From NCBI RefSeq assembly GCF_029937755.1, contig NZ_JAPYPG010000001.1, positions 868,001 to 932,000 on the forward strand: a DNA stretch of 64,000 nucleotides. Reading direction: 5' to 3'. Both the position numbers and the translations under genes were made by a program. Below the pieces are notes generated by a model that saw only the letters and a program-made list of their open reading frames with translations, made no database searches and was not told the origin of the DNA. Position 1 is the first letter of the stretch. Each line of letters begins with the position of its first letter. Of this stretch, positions 63,600 through 64,000 are shown in pieces. Origin of the DNA: Henriciella sp. (GTDB lineage: Bacteria; Pseudomonadota; Alphaproteobacteria; Caulobacterales; Hyphomonadaceae).

Positions 63600-64000
63600 T
63601 CAGCTCTTTGCGCGGACCGCGTCGGCCACCTCGTTGACGGCCTTCTCCATCTCGTCAGCCTTCTCGGCCTCGGCCATGACGCGGACGAGCGGCTCGGTGC
63701 CGGACTTGCGGATGACGAGGCGGCCGGCCTTGCCGAGGCGTTTTTCGACGGCAGAGATCGTCTCCTGAACCTCTTCATTGTCGAGTGGATCGGCCCCGGT
63801 ATAGCGCACATTGACCAGCTTTTGCGGCACCGGATCAAAAACCCGCGAGACCGTGGAGAGCGGCTTGTCATTGCCGACCATGAAGGCCAGCACCTGCAGC
63901 GCGGCGATCAGGCCGTCACCGGTTGTCGTATAGTCAGACAGCACGATGTGGCCGGACTGTTCGCCACCGAGATTGAAGCCGCCCTCGCGCATTTTCTTGA
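63600..64000 (-). CDS. glmM: Phosphoglucosamine mutase GlmM (3' part)
   Basis: Partial at the right edge; the frame remains open through 64000. GlmM makes glucosamine 1-phosphate for peptidoglycan and LPS. Visible: LGGEQSGHIVLSDYTTTGDG (sugar-binding loop) and RKSGTEPLVRVMAEAE (phosphate-binding loop), both diagnostic. It probably starts outside the window with ftsH upstream, as elsewhere, but that is not visible. Confidence 0.95.
   Translation of the reverse strand, partial: KKMREGGFNLGGEQSGHIVLSDYTTTGDGLIAALQVLAFMVGNDKPLSTVSRVFDPVPQKLVNVRYTGADPLDNEEVQETISAVEKRLGKAGRLVIRKSGTEPLVRVMAEAEKADEMEKAVNEVADAVRAKS

Overview
The window is a compact, high-G+C, almost fully coding stretch of an alphaproteobacterial chromosome with about 72 protein genes. 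I see no tRNA, rRNA, insertion sequence, phage gene or CRISPR array. The lineage is read from the gene content: the cell-cycle protein RcdA (DUF1465), the DUF1013 regulator TrcR, small DUF1192 and DUF1674 proteins, an aa3-type cytochrome oxidase subunit IV, a class I aldolase in the glycolytic cluster and the tol-pal-cpoB-tilS order. Together with the epoxide hydrolase, S9 peptidase and dimorphic cell-cycle genes this suggests a marine, stalked or budding Hyphomonadaceae-like organism (family level is inference).

Region by region: 1-8.6 kb holds the tail of purT, a LuxR-type regulator, then gap-pgk-fba, DUF1272, a GST, thiE and efp-suhB. 8.6-17.1 kb holds an ABC exporter, rpmE, zapE, a rhomboid protease, a receiver protein with a degenerate phosphorylation site, an acyltransferase and secA. 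17.3-25 kb holds a parvulin lipoprotein, argJ, mutT and a small Flp pilin in a start/stop-overlapping run, then an epoxide hydrolase, a cytochrome oxidase subunit, DUF1178, grxC, comF, a methyltransferase and trcR. 25.2-31.5 kb is accessory: a TetR regulator with three operator-like repeats controlling an oxidoreductase-DUF4345-DUF1772 run, a phospholipase-like/DUF4332 fusion behind a perfect CtrA box, an HWE sensor kinase and a quinone oxidoreductase.

31.6-46.4 kb has DUF1192, rcdA, an HxlR regulator, mdh, a His-tailed PepSY protein, a peroxiredoxin, a HEPN-like protein, arsC, a Tat-exported amidase, an S9 peptidase lipoprotein, an SDR gene with a structured leader, an EamA transporter and a Gly-rich secreted protein. 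46.5-55.7 kb is housekeeping: sdhAF4-like, htpX, rsmB, a 17-kDa-antigen-type lipoprotein, rpe, heparinase-like, a membrane sugar-nucleotide dehydratase and purH. 55.7-62.8 kb is the complete cell-envelope operon ybgC-tolQ-tolR-tolA-tolB-pal-cpoB followed by tilS. The end holds a formyltransferase and the 3' part of glmM on the opposite strand.

The most interesting items are the three-box TetR operator array, the leader of the SDR gene at 41.4-41.7 kb with two mutually exclusive hairpins, the phospholipase-like/DUF4332 fusion with its CtrA box, the Flp pilin gene hidden behind mutT, the Asp-to-Glu pseudo-receiver, the RNxxxH (HEPN-like) protein, and the repeated use of shared CATG start and CTAG stop tetranucleotides between facing genes. 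No single locus is a clear new defence or biosynthetic system.
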